NCBI GenBank assembly: GCA_018136815.1
Contig: CM030944.1
Location: 2,067,345-2,131,344 of the forward strand
DNA length: 64,000 nt
Source: Isochrysis galbana
Taxonomy: Eukaryota > Haptophyta > Isochrysidales > Isochrysidaceae
Direction: 5' to 3'
Shown: piece by piece, positions 10,601-19,386 of the stretch
How the letters are laid out: each line of letters opens with the position of its first letter
Position numbering within the stretch: the stretch's first letter is position 1
Translations under genes and position numbers: made by a program
The notes under the pieces: model-generated
Seen by the model: only the letters and a program-made list of their open reading frames with translations
Database searches by the model: none
Told to the model about the DNA's origin: nothing

Positions 10601-11211
10601 TGCGTCCTCTTTGGCGGATCAAGTGGCGGCGTCAGTGTTATTGCGGTTCAATTGCAACCAGCGCAGGACGGAGGAGGAAGGTTCCGCGTGATTTGTAATT
10701 GGTTCGTATGTGGTGTGCCGAGGTGCCGAGGTGTATGAAGATGTCATCTAATGTGTTATCAATGATCTATCTATGTATCAATAAGCAAAATGAGATGAGT
10801 GCAACTGTGGGTGTCATTCATATTCTGTGCGACGAGTGAGGGCGTGCATGCTCTGCGCGAGTTATAGATAGCGAGCGAGTGCTTAGAGACAGCTATTAGC
10901 TGTTGCATGTCAGTGCCACAGCTCACAGCCAGGAAAGAGAGCAGAGAGGAGGGGAGAGGGAGAGAGGGCAGAGAGAGGGAAGGGCTGGAGGAGAGTGGAG
11001 ACAGGGTGGAGGCTGGGGGAGGGGGAGCCGGGCGTCGGGCGACGGGCGACGACGCGCCGACGCGACGACAGATTAAAGGTATAGTTATATGCTATTATAA
11101 TAGTAGATTGTGGATATTTCTTGAGATATTTGGGGGTGTGGCTTGGATATATCCTGGATATTTTTGATGGATATTTGGGCAAAAAATTGTGGATATCCTG
11201 GCCTACCCCTA
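7621..11211 (+). mobile_element. complete hAT-superfamily DNA transposon
   Basis: A 3,591-bp element with an exact 8-bp target duplication gaccctac (7613-7620 and 11212-11219), the hallmark TSD length of hAT. Terminal inverted repeats are 21 bp: left taggcccaggccaggatatc..., right (reverse complement) taggggtaggccaggatatc..., with three mismatches. Both ends carry arrays of GGATAT/ATATCC motifs (about 7630-7720 and 11100-11205), presumed transposase-binding sites. It encodes a spliced BED-finger hAT transposase in the plus direction. The empty site is visible in the related copy at 47925-47950 (minus strand), where the target sequence is continuous. The superfamily call is firm; the family within hAT is not assigned. 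Confidence 0.95.
8083..10691 (+). CDS. hAT transposase, spliced, with one frameshift
   Basis: The reading frame at 8083-8414 joins in phase to 8533-9792 across a 118-bp intron with donor GTGCGC and acceptor CAG, and continues after a frame change in 9639-10691. First exon: acidic stretch, then a predicted small beta-barrel (from ILKVGTRVMHETLGES). Second: a C2H2/BED-type finger (CRACKT...H...H, about 8806-8880), a catalytic-core motif SFDGTT (about 9202), a DSCSTN region and the CTSHTL motif. The C-terminal hAT dimerisation block is clear (FPTWSLAARIAF, ERVFSL, about 10497-10670). The frameshift near 9762-9790 is explained by one missing T in a T5 run; it may be inactivating or a sequencing error. 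A 5' exon upstream of the CAG at 8080-8082 is likely but not defined. Confidence 0.85.
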
Positions 11212-11399
11212 GACCCTACACAACCGCGGTACCGGAGGAGGTGGAGGAAGGGAAGTTAAGGGCGATGGCGGCAGGGATGGGGAACTACCCTAGTTTAGTA
11301 GGTGTGTAGCCCAGAATCTTCAGATGTTTTTTTTTAAAGCGCTGCGCCCGAACCAGTATCTCCGTTAAAGAGGGAACTGGGGAAGGGGAAGGGAGTAGA

Positions 11400-11489
11400 T
11401 GGTGGTAAAGGTTGGGTAGTAGGGAGGTGCACGAGCATGCTGCCTTAAGCCGCACATGTAGCGGGGATTTTAAGAAGATTTTTTTTTAC
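11400..11489 (+). repeat. family-B retroelement 3' tail
   Basis: Sequence ending gtagcggggattttaagaag then a T9 run. The same tail (gcac..agca..ctgcc....gccg....gtagcgg..., then TTAAGA and a T-run) occurs at 15778-15848 and 54163-54226, and in part at 38570-38627. The copies diverge upstream, as expected of 5'-truncated or composite retroelements. Confidence 0.6.
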
Positions 11490-11559
11490 CCATGGTGTGG
11501 CACAGGTTCCTCGATACTCGAGTCTCGAGTCGCGGCCACTTATTTCTTATCTCTCGAGG

Positions 11560-11790
11560 ATTGCTCATTGCTCAAGGCGCGAGCCGGTCAGGGCTGTTCC
11601 CCTTTCTTTGTTGACGAGAGTCCCCCCCCCCCCCGGTGCTTTTTCCCGGAAAGTCGCCCGACGAAGGTCGGTCCGCCTCAATGGGTTTTCACCCGTTGTA
11701 ACTTGTGGGGAGTTAGAATAGGAGCCGGGGGCCTGCGGCCTGCGGCAGCTTGCGGGCCTGCGAGGGGGGAGATATGAAGGGGTGCATAGG
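11560..11790 (+). repeat. fragment related to element C
   Basis: Segment containing a C12 run, ttttcccggaaagtcgcc, cctcaatgggttttcacccg and ttgtaacttgtggggagtta. These blocks match, in reverse, the start of the 62.6-62.75 kb repeat. It is a diverged, truncated copy without coding capacity. The rest of 11490-12103 shows nothing recognisable. Confidence 0.55.
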
Positions 11791-12103
11791 TGTATATATC
11801 TGTGGCATCAGCACGCGTCAAGGTGTGCAGGCAGGTGCACTGAGGGTTGTCGTGTTAGTACCGGGCTAGTGGGAGTAGTGGTACTAATGCTCAAGAATCT
11901 ATAATGAAGCTTACACCCAGGCGCATGGGGACTATGTCTTATTTCTACTATAAAACTCCATACAACGTAGGAGTAGAGCCATCTCAAGAAGCATCGCGCT
12001 CGTCTCGGCGCGCGTGGGCGCCGCCGCTCCCTCCAGCTGGCCCCCGACGTCCCTCCAGCACGCTCAATCCAGCACAATCGCGCGGTGAGACGGGCGGGGC
12101 GCG

Positions 12104-14176
12104 ATGGGCAAGAAGGATAAGCTGAGCCTCGATCCCGTCTCGCAGCACCGCAAGGACGAGAAGAAGAAGTTGGCTGCCAAGCTGAAGAAGTCACGCGAGG
12201 CGCGACGTGAGGCCAAGTTTGGCCTTGATCCCGCCGCGCTCCAGGCGGAGGTGGACCGGCTGCGTGAGCAGGCGGAACTGCGCCAGGCGGCCGGCACCAA
12301 CGCCAAGCTCCACGCCAAGATCGACGAGCTTCTCACCATCAAGGCGGAGGCGGAGCGGCGGAGGGCAGAGAATGAGCCTGAAGCCGGCGTGCAGCCGGCT
12401 GTGCCCCAACGCGATGTATTCCTCGACATGTCGGCCATCACCGGCGTGAAGCGCAAGCCACCAGCCGCCACGCCGGCTCTTGCTCCGGCTCGCGCGGCGT
12501 CCTCCGCCGCTCACAGGGCTGAGGCCGCGCCAGGCGAGGCTGCTGCTGCTGCCCACCCAGGCCTACCTCAGGGGTGGAAGGAGGCAACGGCTCCGGACGG
12601 CCGCACGTACTACTACCACGCGCACAACCGGATCACCTCATGGACTCGTCCGGACGCTTCGGCGGAGCCCCTCCCCGCCGGCTGGAAGGACGCCAGGGCG
12701 CCCGATGGTCGAACCTTCTACTACCACGTCACAACCAAGGAGACGCGCTGGGCACGGCCTTCAGGTGAAGCGTGTACTACTACTACGGATGCCACGGCAC
12801 TGGCGGCGGTGGCGGCAGTGACCGCAACGACGGTGGAGGGCGCGGTGATGACGGGGGGGGGGACGGCGACGTCAGCCCCTACGGCGGAGGTGATGCTATC
12901 ATCGGCACCCTCCGCCGTAGACATCCCTGAGGCACGAGCGGCCGACATGAGCGGCCCTCTTTCTCAGGGCGAGGCGCACGCTCAGACAGGTGGAGACAGC
13001 GCTTTCACGACGGAAGCACCCAGTGCAGATGCAGTGGAGCTGTCTGTTGAGATGTCGCAGGCGGACGACGAACGCGACGGCGACCACCCTCCGGGTGTGG
13101 CGATCATCGCGCCGTGTGGCTCATTGGGGGCTGCCGCGCCAACCAGCGCACAGCCGGCCGCCTGCCATGAGAACCCGTGCGCCACCGGTCAGCGCCTCCC
13201 TCCTGGTCCACCGCCTGATCCTCCTCCACCCAACGCGGTTCAGACACGGATTCCGCCTGGTCCGCCTCCGGGGCCGCCACCCGACGGGCTTTCCGTGGGG
13301 CGTCTGCCGCCGGGCCCACCAATAGGCCCGTCGCCCCAAACATCTTCCGTGCAGCTTGAACCGCCCAGTGGTGCTTCTATGCTATCTCCCAGAGCGCCCC
13401 TGGGCATGCCTCCCGGCCTGCTGCATAGTGTGGCGCCCGGCCTCGTGCCAGGCATGGTTCCCACGTTGCCACAGGGCATACAGATGGCCATGCTTGCTGG
13501 TGCGCCGCTCCGACCCGGGATGCCGCCAGGTGCTCCGCCGGGCCCGCCTCCGGGTGTGCCGCCGCACATGATGGCGCCAGCCATTCGGCAGTACGTTCTT
13601 ATGCCTGGACTCACGCCTCCGGGCCCGCCACCCGGAGCTCCCCCACGGTGTGCGATGCCGCAACAGCTGCCGCCGGGCATGGTACCTCCGGGGCCACCGC
13701 CGGGCGTGCCACCCATGGGGGCAAATGTTGCGATGCATGCGGCGTGTGCCTTCCATCATCAGCAGCCGCACATGCAGCCGACACAGCCGTCCGCGCAGCC
13801 TCAGCAGGTGCAGCTACCGTCGCGGGCGGTCGAGCAGCCCACCTTGCCGGAGGACGCGGCCGAACAGGGACCACAGGCGCCCAAACAGCCCAAGGCGCTC
13901 CCCGCCGAGCTGCGGCCCCAAATGATGCCCACTGCCGTGCGTGTCCAGAGGGCGCCGCAGCCCAAGCCACGCACCGTTTTAGCGGCCAATGCACGCATCG
14001 CAGTGTCCGCCGACCTGTCACGGCCGCTGCAGGGCAAAAGCCGCATAGCACGGCCGACACCCGAGCTGCTCGCAGCCAAGCAGGCGCAAGCCGACCCAGC
14101 CACGCAGGGAAGTGAGGGCGGCGGCGATGCTTACGACGAGTTCATGGCAAGCCTAAAGTCTCTCGGTGCATACTGA
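12104..14176 (+). CDS. WBP11-like pre-mRNA splicing factor with two WW domains
   Basis: Intronless 690-codon gene. The N-terminus is a basic/acidic helical region (KKLAAKLKKSREARREAKFG, then AEVDRLREQAELRQ), like the N-terminal WBP11/NpwBP domain. Two WW domains follow at about residues 153-182 and 190-220 (LPQGWKEA...GRTYYYH...SW..P and LPAGWKDA...GRTFYYH...RW..P), each with the two signature Trp and the YYY/FYY block. The centre and C-terminal half hold about ten PPGPPPG-type motifs. The C-terminus (PTAVRVQR ... YDEFMASLKSLG) matches the conserved WBP11 ending. WBP11 is a nuclear spliceosome-associated protein whose Pro-rich motifs bind WW domains such as those of PQBP1; WW domains in the same chain are unusual. 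Homology rests on the two ends plus composition. Confidence 0.75.
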   Translation: MGKKDKLSLDPVSQHRKDEKKKLAAKLKKSREARREAKFGLDPAALQAEVDRLREQAELRQAAGTNAKLHAKIDELLTIKAEAERRRAENEPEAGVQPAVPQRDVFLDMSAITGVKRKPPAATPALAPARAASSAAHRAEAAPGEAAAAAHPGLPQGWKEATAPDGRTYYYHAHNRITSWTRPDASAEPLPAGWKDARAPDGRTFYYHVTTKETRWARPSGEACTTTTDATALAAVAAVTATTVEGAVMTGGGTATSAPTAEVMLSSAPSAVDIPEARAADMSGPLSQGEAHAQTGGDSAFTTEAPSADAVELSVEMSQADDERDGDHPPGVAIIAPCGSLGAAAPTSAQPAACHENPCATGQRLPPGPPPDPPPPNAVQTRIPPGPPPGPPPDGLSVGRLPPGPPIGPSPQTSSVQLEPPSGASMLSPRAPLGMPPGLLHSVAPGLVPGMVPTLPQGIQMAMLAGAPLRPGMPPGAPPGPPPGVPPHMMAPAIRQYVLMPGLTPPGPPPGAPPRCAMPQQLPPGMVPPGPPPGVPPMGANVAMHAACAFHHQQPHMQPTQPSAQPQQVQLPSRAVEQPTLPEDAAEQGPQAPKQPKALPAELRPQMMPTAVRVQRAPQPKPRTVLAANARIAVSADLSRPLQGKSRIARPTPELLAAKQAQADPATQGSEGGGDAYDEFMASLKSLGAY

Positions 14177-14308
14177 GTCTTTCGTGCGCAACGCGGGGCC
14201 TCATTCGTCCTGAGATGGCCCGTGCCGGACCGCAACTCATGTTACCTGCACGCGCACGCGTGCCATTTCTTCAACGCATTAGGTGCGCAAGAGAGTGCGC
14301 GAACAATG

Positions 14309-14356
14309 GGGATGGGGGGCTTGTAGAGTGTCGGGATGGGGGGCTTGTAGAGTGTC
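14309..14356. repeat. 24-bp perfect tandem duplication
   Basis: The unit gggatggggggcttgtagag plus tgtc occurs at 14309-14332 and again at 14333-14356, about 130 bp after the WBP11-like stop codon. Confidence 0.9.
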
Positions 14357-14359
14357 TGT

Positions 14360-15777
14360 GTCGATTGTTGTGATAAAAAACCTGAATATCTCTCGGCTCG
14401 CGCGTGGCCCTCGACCTCTAGTTTGTAGCCACGCCCCTACTTCTTCCTTCTCACCAATGTTGACCGTGGCGTGCTCCAGGCAATCGGCATACATAATGTT
14501 GGCCCGCATACCCCATGCAAGGCTCGCCGTGCAACGCCCGTTGGCGGCCCGGTCGGTTTTGGCTCAAGCTTGGCACGAGGGTTGTGATCTGCGACTTCAG
14601 AGTGCGTTCTATGACCGGTGCGAGGTGAAATGCGTAGTTGTAGTTGTCGAATTTCACCCGCCTGTAGACACAGCAGCAACAAAGTTTAAGTTTATACTTG
14701 TATGTAGGTTAGTAGTTGTAGGGCGGTCAAACAGCTGCTACACATACTACTATTTTAACTTCTAAGGATGCGAAAATTGACCAAGTCAAGATCGAGGATT
14801 CATAACGAGATTTTTGAATATGCTCGGATAACGGGGCCGTGTTTTGTACCCCAAATGCTACATTGTACCCCAAACTTCCAAAGCTCTTGGAGATTCGAGA
14901 TTCACCGCAGCTTCAATTTTTATTGATATTTGAGTTCTAGGTCGATACAATTGATCTAGAGAGCCCACCAGAAGCACATGACCCCATTCGCTCGACGAAT
15001 ATTATTTTAAGACTCGAGATTACTTCTACCCCAGCACCGCTGTGTCGTCGGGGTACAAAGCACAAAGTCGGCCGCTCATCACAGACGCCACCCGAGGACT
15101 CATCTGACGAATTGGGATGGCCCATAGGGCCTGAGGGCAATGAGGAAGGGGCGAAGCCGGCGGCAGGCGCGGCGAGGGAGACCACTTCGGAGGTGCTGAC
15201 GGGCTGGCAATAGATAGACTTCAGACGAGCAAGAGCAAGCACTTTGTCACATCCTCAGTGAGCTCAACCGCCTCGTCCGCCATCCAATCATCTTCAGCAT
15301 CGCTGTCGTCGTCGCTATCCCACTTCACTACATGCGGCGGCTGCGCCGTTGATTGAGAAGCGCCGCCCAAGCAAGCGGCGCGGCGGCAGCCGGCGTTGGC
15401 CGTATCCGGCGTCGGAGAATCGAGAATCGTCGCCGCATGTGTCGCTGCCATCTTCCACGACCGCGCGCGCGGACCGCGACGCGCGGGTGGGATTGGGGTT
15501 GGAAGAGAGAGTGGCTCATCGTGGGGGAGAGGGCGGGGAGGGGGGAGGGGGGCGCAGCGCGGCGAGCGGCGAGCGACGTAGATAGAGAGGTTACGCTCCA
15601 ACGGGGGGAGAAGAGGGGGGGAGCCCCCCCCCTGTATCTGTATTTTGCCCTGTTTTACACTGGTTTTTTTAAGAAAGCAAAAAACAGCTGTATTTTCTGT
15701 CTTTCTAGAACCTATCCACTGTCTTTAACAACTAGGGAGGGTATAGTTAGAGTGTTAGAGTTAGATAGTTAGAAGTA
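14360..15777. other. intergenic with a degenerate minus-strand ORF relic
   Basis: Mostly unannotatable sequence. On the minus strand at about 15320-15274 it encodes an acidic motif SDDDSDAEDDWMADE that recurs (SDDDSDGEDDWFADE) on the plus strand at 20220-20266, so both are probably relics of one dispersed family. G-rich and C-rich homopolymers lie at 15520-15640. No intact gene is supported. Confidence 0.4.
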
Positions 15778-15848
15778 GCAGCACAGCAGCACAAGCACTC
15801 TGCCTCATGCCGTCCACGTAGCGGCTAGTTTGTTAAGAATTTTTGTTG
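15778..15848 (+). repeat. family-B retroelement 3' tail
   Basis: Reads cagcacaagcactctgcctc, then gtagcggctagtttgttaag, then a T5 run. It closely matches the copy at 54163-54226 and, less well, those at 11400-11489 and 38570-38627. Confidence 0.65.
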
Positions 15849-16150
15849 GTTGAGAGGTGCTGTGGAAACATTTTGGAGACTTTGTTGCGGCGATGCACGA
15901 ACCCTCGAATATATCCAATATCCATATGCACTAAAAATGTCCCGCCCGTCCGCCTCGCGGTCTACGCACATACTAGGGTTAGACACCCCAAATTTAGTCT
16001 TATTACACTTGGTAAGCGGCCAACTGTGGGAGTTGGGAGGGGCGAGCCGCCTCGCGCGACAGCTGCCCTCTCCCTCTCCCTCCTCCTCTCCGCCTCCCGG
16101 CCTCTGCGGCGAGCGTGCATCGAGCGAGGAGCCGCTCCTCCGTCCTCCTG

Positions 16151-19100
16151 ATGCCAGAGGGTGAGGCCGAGCCCGATCGCACGCTGAGTGAGGAGGAGGT
16201 GTTGGCGCGGACAGGCGTCTCTCACCTCTCTAATGTGCGCTCTCTCTCTTGCTATGCGATGGGGCTGAGGGATGTGAGCGTGCTCTCGCGGCTCGTCTCT
16301 TGTGAGATGATCTCGCTCGTCGGAAACAAGGTCGCCTCGCTCGAGCCCTTCTCAGCATGCGCCTCGCTCGTTGAGCTCTTCCTCCGGCGCAACGCGGTGG
16401 CCGACCCAGCAGAGTTGCGGCACCTCGCTGGCCTGCGCTGGCTCAGCACGCTCTGGCTCTCACAGAATCCGATCGCCGCGGCGCCGGGATACCGGCTCAC
16501 CGTGATTACCGCCCTGCCGCGACTGAAGCAGCTGGACAATGTGCCTGTCGCGTCTGGGGAGGACGGCGAGCCGGCTGGGCGGCACATCCACCAAGATGAT
16601 GGCTTGGCAAGCGAGTCCAAGACCGGATGGGCGACGGAGCCTCCACCGCCGACGCCGCCGCTCATGATCCGGTGGGGGGACGCGGACGAGGATGACCTCG
16701 ACGAGCCAGAGGCGCTCGAGGGCGCCGAGGTGCTGCGCCAGCCGCTCCAGACGTCCTCCAAGGATGAGCTCACGCTTGAGCGCTTGCCACTCAACCTATC
16801 CGCGGACGTGCTGCCGGATGGCGAGGGCGAGCCGTCGGAGCCGTCCTTCGTGCCAGCGGGTGCTGCGTTGGGCGCCGCGCGCGCGCTACTCTCTCTCCCA
16901 TCGTCGCCACCAAAGGACCGCGACCGCTTCAGCCCGCGTGCCGGCCTGCTGGGCTCCCCGCGGGCTCCGTTGGGAGCAGAGCCCCGGGCGTGCGCGCCGA
17001 CCTCACCCTCTTGCGCCGACGCGGAACCGGCGACGAGCGGAGCGGCGTCCGCCGAGGAGGCCGATGCGTCAAACTGCGCGTGCGACGATCAGTGGGGAGA
17101 GCAAAGGGAGCCTGCGTGCGAGTCGGCAGCGCAGCGCGCAGCGGCTGCCGGTGCACCGGAGCAAGGCGTCAAAGGGCAGGCTGCCAGAGGGAGGGGTGCG
17201 GCTGCCAGCTCGGTGGAGTCGCGCCGACCGCCGAGATCGCAACCCCGCCGGTCGTCGCTCAACGCGGCAGCCGGTGGCAGATCAGCGGGTGGGAGTGCAC
17301 AGAAGGCAGCGCGCACGAAGCGCGCGAGCCCACGCGCCGCGGATGGCGGCGACAAGCACGGACGCCAACCGCAGCGGGCCTTTGGCGCCGAGGTGCGGGC
17401 GGCGGTGCTCGTCTCGGGCAAGCGCGTGTGGTGTGCCGAGCGAGACGGCTGTATAGTCGTGCGCGATAGTGCCACGTGCGAGGTGAGCGGCCCGACATCC
17501 ATATCCGGGCCCCTCGCCTCGCCGCATATTGCTGCCGCCGGCCCTCGGCCGATGCGCCCACGCCCCACATATAGGTGGTCGAGCGGCTCATGTGCGGCAT
17601 CCACCACCTCATCCTCTCGATTGCGCAAGTCGGTGACGCGGTGTGGGCAGGGACGCAGGCAGGTGCCATCCTGATCTATGCCGCCAGCTCGCGCGAGCTG
17701 CGAGCGGAGGTGCGCGTTCGTGCCCGTCTGCACGCATGCGGTCCCATCAGCGCGCATCCCTCCGTGTAGCTGTTGTGACACACGCGTGCGCGCAGGTGCA
17801 CCACCACGCGGGCGGCATCCACGCCATCGCAGCATCGCGCCGCCTGGGTACGCCAACCGGGCTAGTCGTATCTGGCAGCGCCGACTTCAAGCTCGCCATG
17901 CTTGATCCGGCGACCGCCGCCCTCAAGAAGAAGTTTGCAGGGCACAGCGGCGCTGTGCGCACGGTGGTCGTGCTTGGCATGAACATTTGGTCTGGCTCGG
18001 ACGACCACACGATCCGGATCTGGGACGGCGGCGCCGGGCTCTTCGGGCTGGGCTCCGATCCTTGCGTCGCCTGCCTGAGAGGGCACACCGCGCCGGTACG
18101 CATTGCGCCCCTCGTACTTTCGCCGCATGCCCGCACCGCGCGGTGCGCGCATCTAGCGTCAACCTCTTATCCCGTGTGCCCTCAGGTGACCGCGCTCTTG
18201 CCGCACGACAATGGCGTTCTCTCTGCCTCGACGGACGGCAGCGTGCGCGCATGGGACGTGAGCGGCACGCACGACTGCCTGCGCCAGGTGCTGCTGCCTT
18301 GCGGCCTCGTCTCGCTCGTGCCGATGGGCGTCAACGTGTGGGCCGCTGGCCAGGACGGCTCCATCTATACGCTGCATGGCGCCACACTCACGGAATCAGC
18401 GCCCGTGCGCGCGAGTGCGCACAAGGGCTACGTGACGGGAATGCTGGCAATGCGGGCGCGCGTTCGGCGGACGTGCTGGTCTTTCTCGCTCGCCGACGAC
18501 ATGACACAAGTGTGGGCGCTGGAGGAGGTGGAAGGGGAGGCCAGCAACCCAATTGCGGCGGCGGCGCTCTCGGCACAGGTGGTTGCGCTTGATGCACAGC
18601 TGTCCGAGCGATCTGCCGACGCGGCGCAGGCACGCGCCGAGGCGGACGCATGGAGTCAGCGCGCCAACCGGCTGGCCATCGAGGGTCGGGAGCGCGAGGA
18701 GGACTTGTTGGGGCAGCTGGCCGACGGGCTCACCCAGCAGGAGGAGGATATGCGCGCGATGGCAGCGCTCCAGCAAGAGCTTGAGGCGATGCGGGAGAGG
18801 GCCGAGGCCGCTGAGTACGAAGCGGAGCTGCAGGTGAAGGCAAGACAAGCGGCCGAGCAGGAAGCGGCGAAAGAGGGATCCACTCGGCGGGCAGCCGAGG
18901 CCGAGGCCCGGCTTGCCGACTCGAGGTGTGCGGCTGCGGTGGCAGAGCTTGAGTCGGCTGACGCGGTGCTCGCTAGCGCGCTAGCTCGCATGCGCGCCGC
19001 TAGTGAGCGAGCCCTCCCGCTCGCGCAGCGCACCATCTCGCGGTTCTGGCGCCGGCGAGCGGCGATCGTGCTCAGCTCGTCCACGGCGTGGACGCCCGAC

Positions 19101-19187
19101 TGCTCCGTGTTCGCGGAAAGCATTCGCAATGCGCATGGTGGTCCCGCCACTCTACAGATGCGGACCGGGCTCTTTAGCGAGGATTGA
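16151..19187 (+). CDS. CFAP410-like LRR protein extended by WD40 repeats and a coiled coil
   Basis: Four exons: 16151-17482, 17575-17709, 17796-18095, 18186-19187. All introns are in phase 0 with donors GTGAGC, GTGCGC and GTACGC and acceptors TAG, CAG and CAG. Residues ~15-140 are leucine-rich repeats plus cap closely resembling CFAP410/C21orf2 (VRSLSCYAMGLRDVS, VELFLRRNAVADPAELRHL, TLWLSQNPIAAAPGYRLTV, ALPRLKQLDN), a cilium/basal-body protein. A ~270-residue low-complexity linker follows, then a WD40 propeller (VVSGSADFKLAML, IWSGSDDHTIRIWD, VLSASTDGSVRAWDV, VWAAGQDGSIYTL). The last ~200 residues are an Ala/Glu/Arg coiled coil. The start at 16151 is preferred because MPEGEAEPDRTLSEEEVL precedes the LRRs directly; 16115 adds 12 residues. 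A flagellar role is inferred from the LRR part. Confidence 0.8.
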
Positions 19188-19248
19188 GGGCCTTTCAGTA
19201 CGGGAGCGGATGGGGCGGGTGGGGGGGAAGGGGAGGTAGGAGAAGGGA

Positions 19249-19386
19249 ATGGCCGAGTCGGTACGGGGAATCCCGGGGAATCCCTGCACTACTCGGGCCG
19301 CGAGCACGGCGCTCGTGGTGGTGGCCGTGCTCGGTCGGTCGATCGGCCTTATCCAACTCGGCGAGCCAACGATCATCTCATACTGA
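19249..19386 (+). CDS. possible 45-aa single-pass membrane protein
   Basis: A 46-codon frame from ATG 19249 to TGA 19386, about 60 bp after the preceding stop. A short polar N-terminus is followed by a hydrophobic segment (STALVVVAVLGRSIGLIQLG) and a short tail. The size and layout fit small organelle or ER membrane subunits, but no family is recognised, and chance is not excluded at this length. Confidence 0.25.
   Translation: MAESVRGIPGNPCTTRAASTALVVVAVLGRSIGLIQLGEPTIISY

Larger units (their letters stand above)
7308..11335 (+). mobile_element. 5'-hairpin retroelement R1, split by a hAT transposon
   Basis: The element is bounded by an 18-bp perfect direct repeat (aaagcgctgcgcccgaac) at 7290-7307 and 11336-11353. 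It opens with the palindrome ctatcagtaaactgatag (7307-7324), followed by ggtc and an ATG at 7329 that begins an MERAPPP reading frame. The 3' end reads tagcccagaatcttcagatg then a T9 run. After removing the hAT insertion (7621-11219 with one TSD copy) the element is only about 0.43 kb. Its first ~0.3 kb matches the start of the coding copy at 48242-47930 (minus). Long TSDs of this size are typical of target-primed reverse transcription; the element carries no enzyme of its own. Confidence 0.75.
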
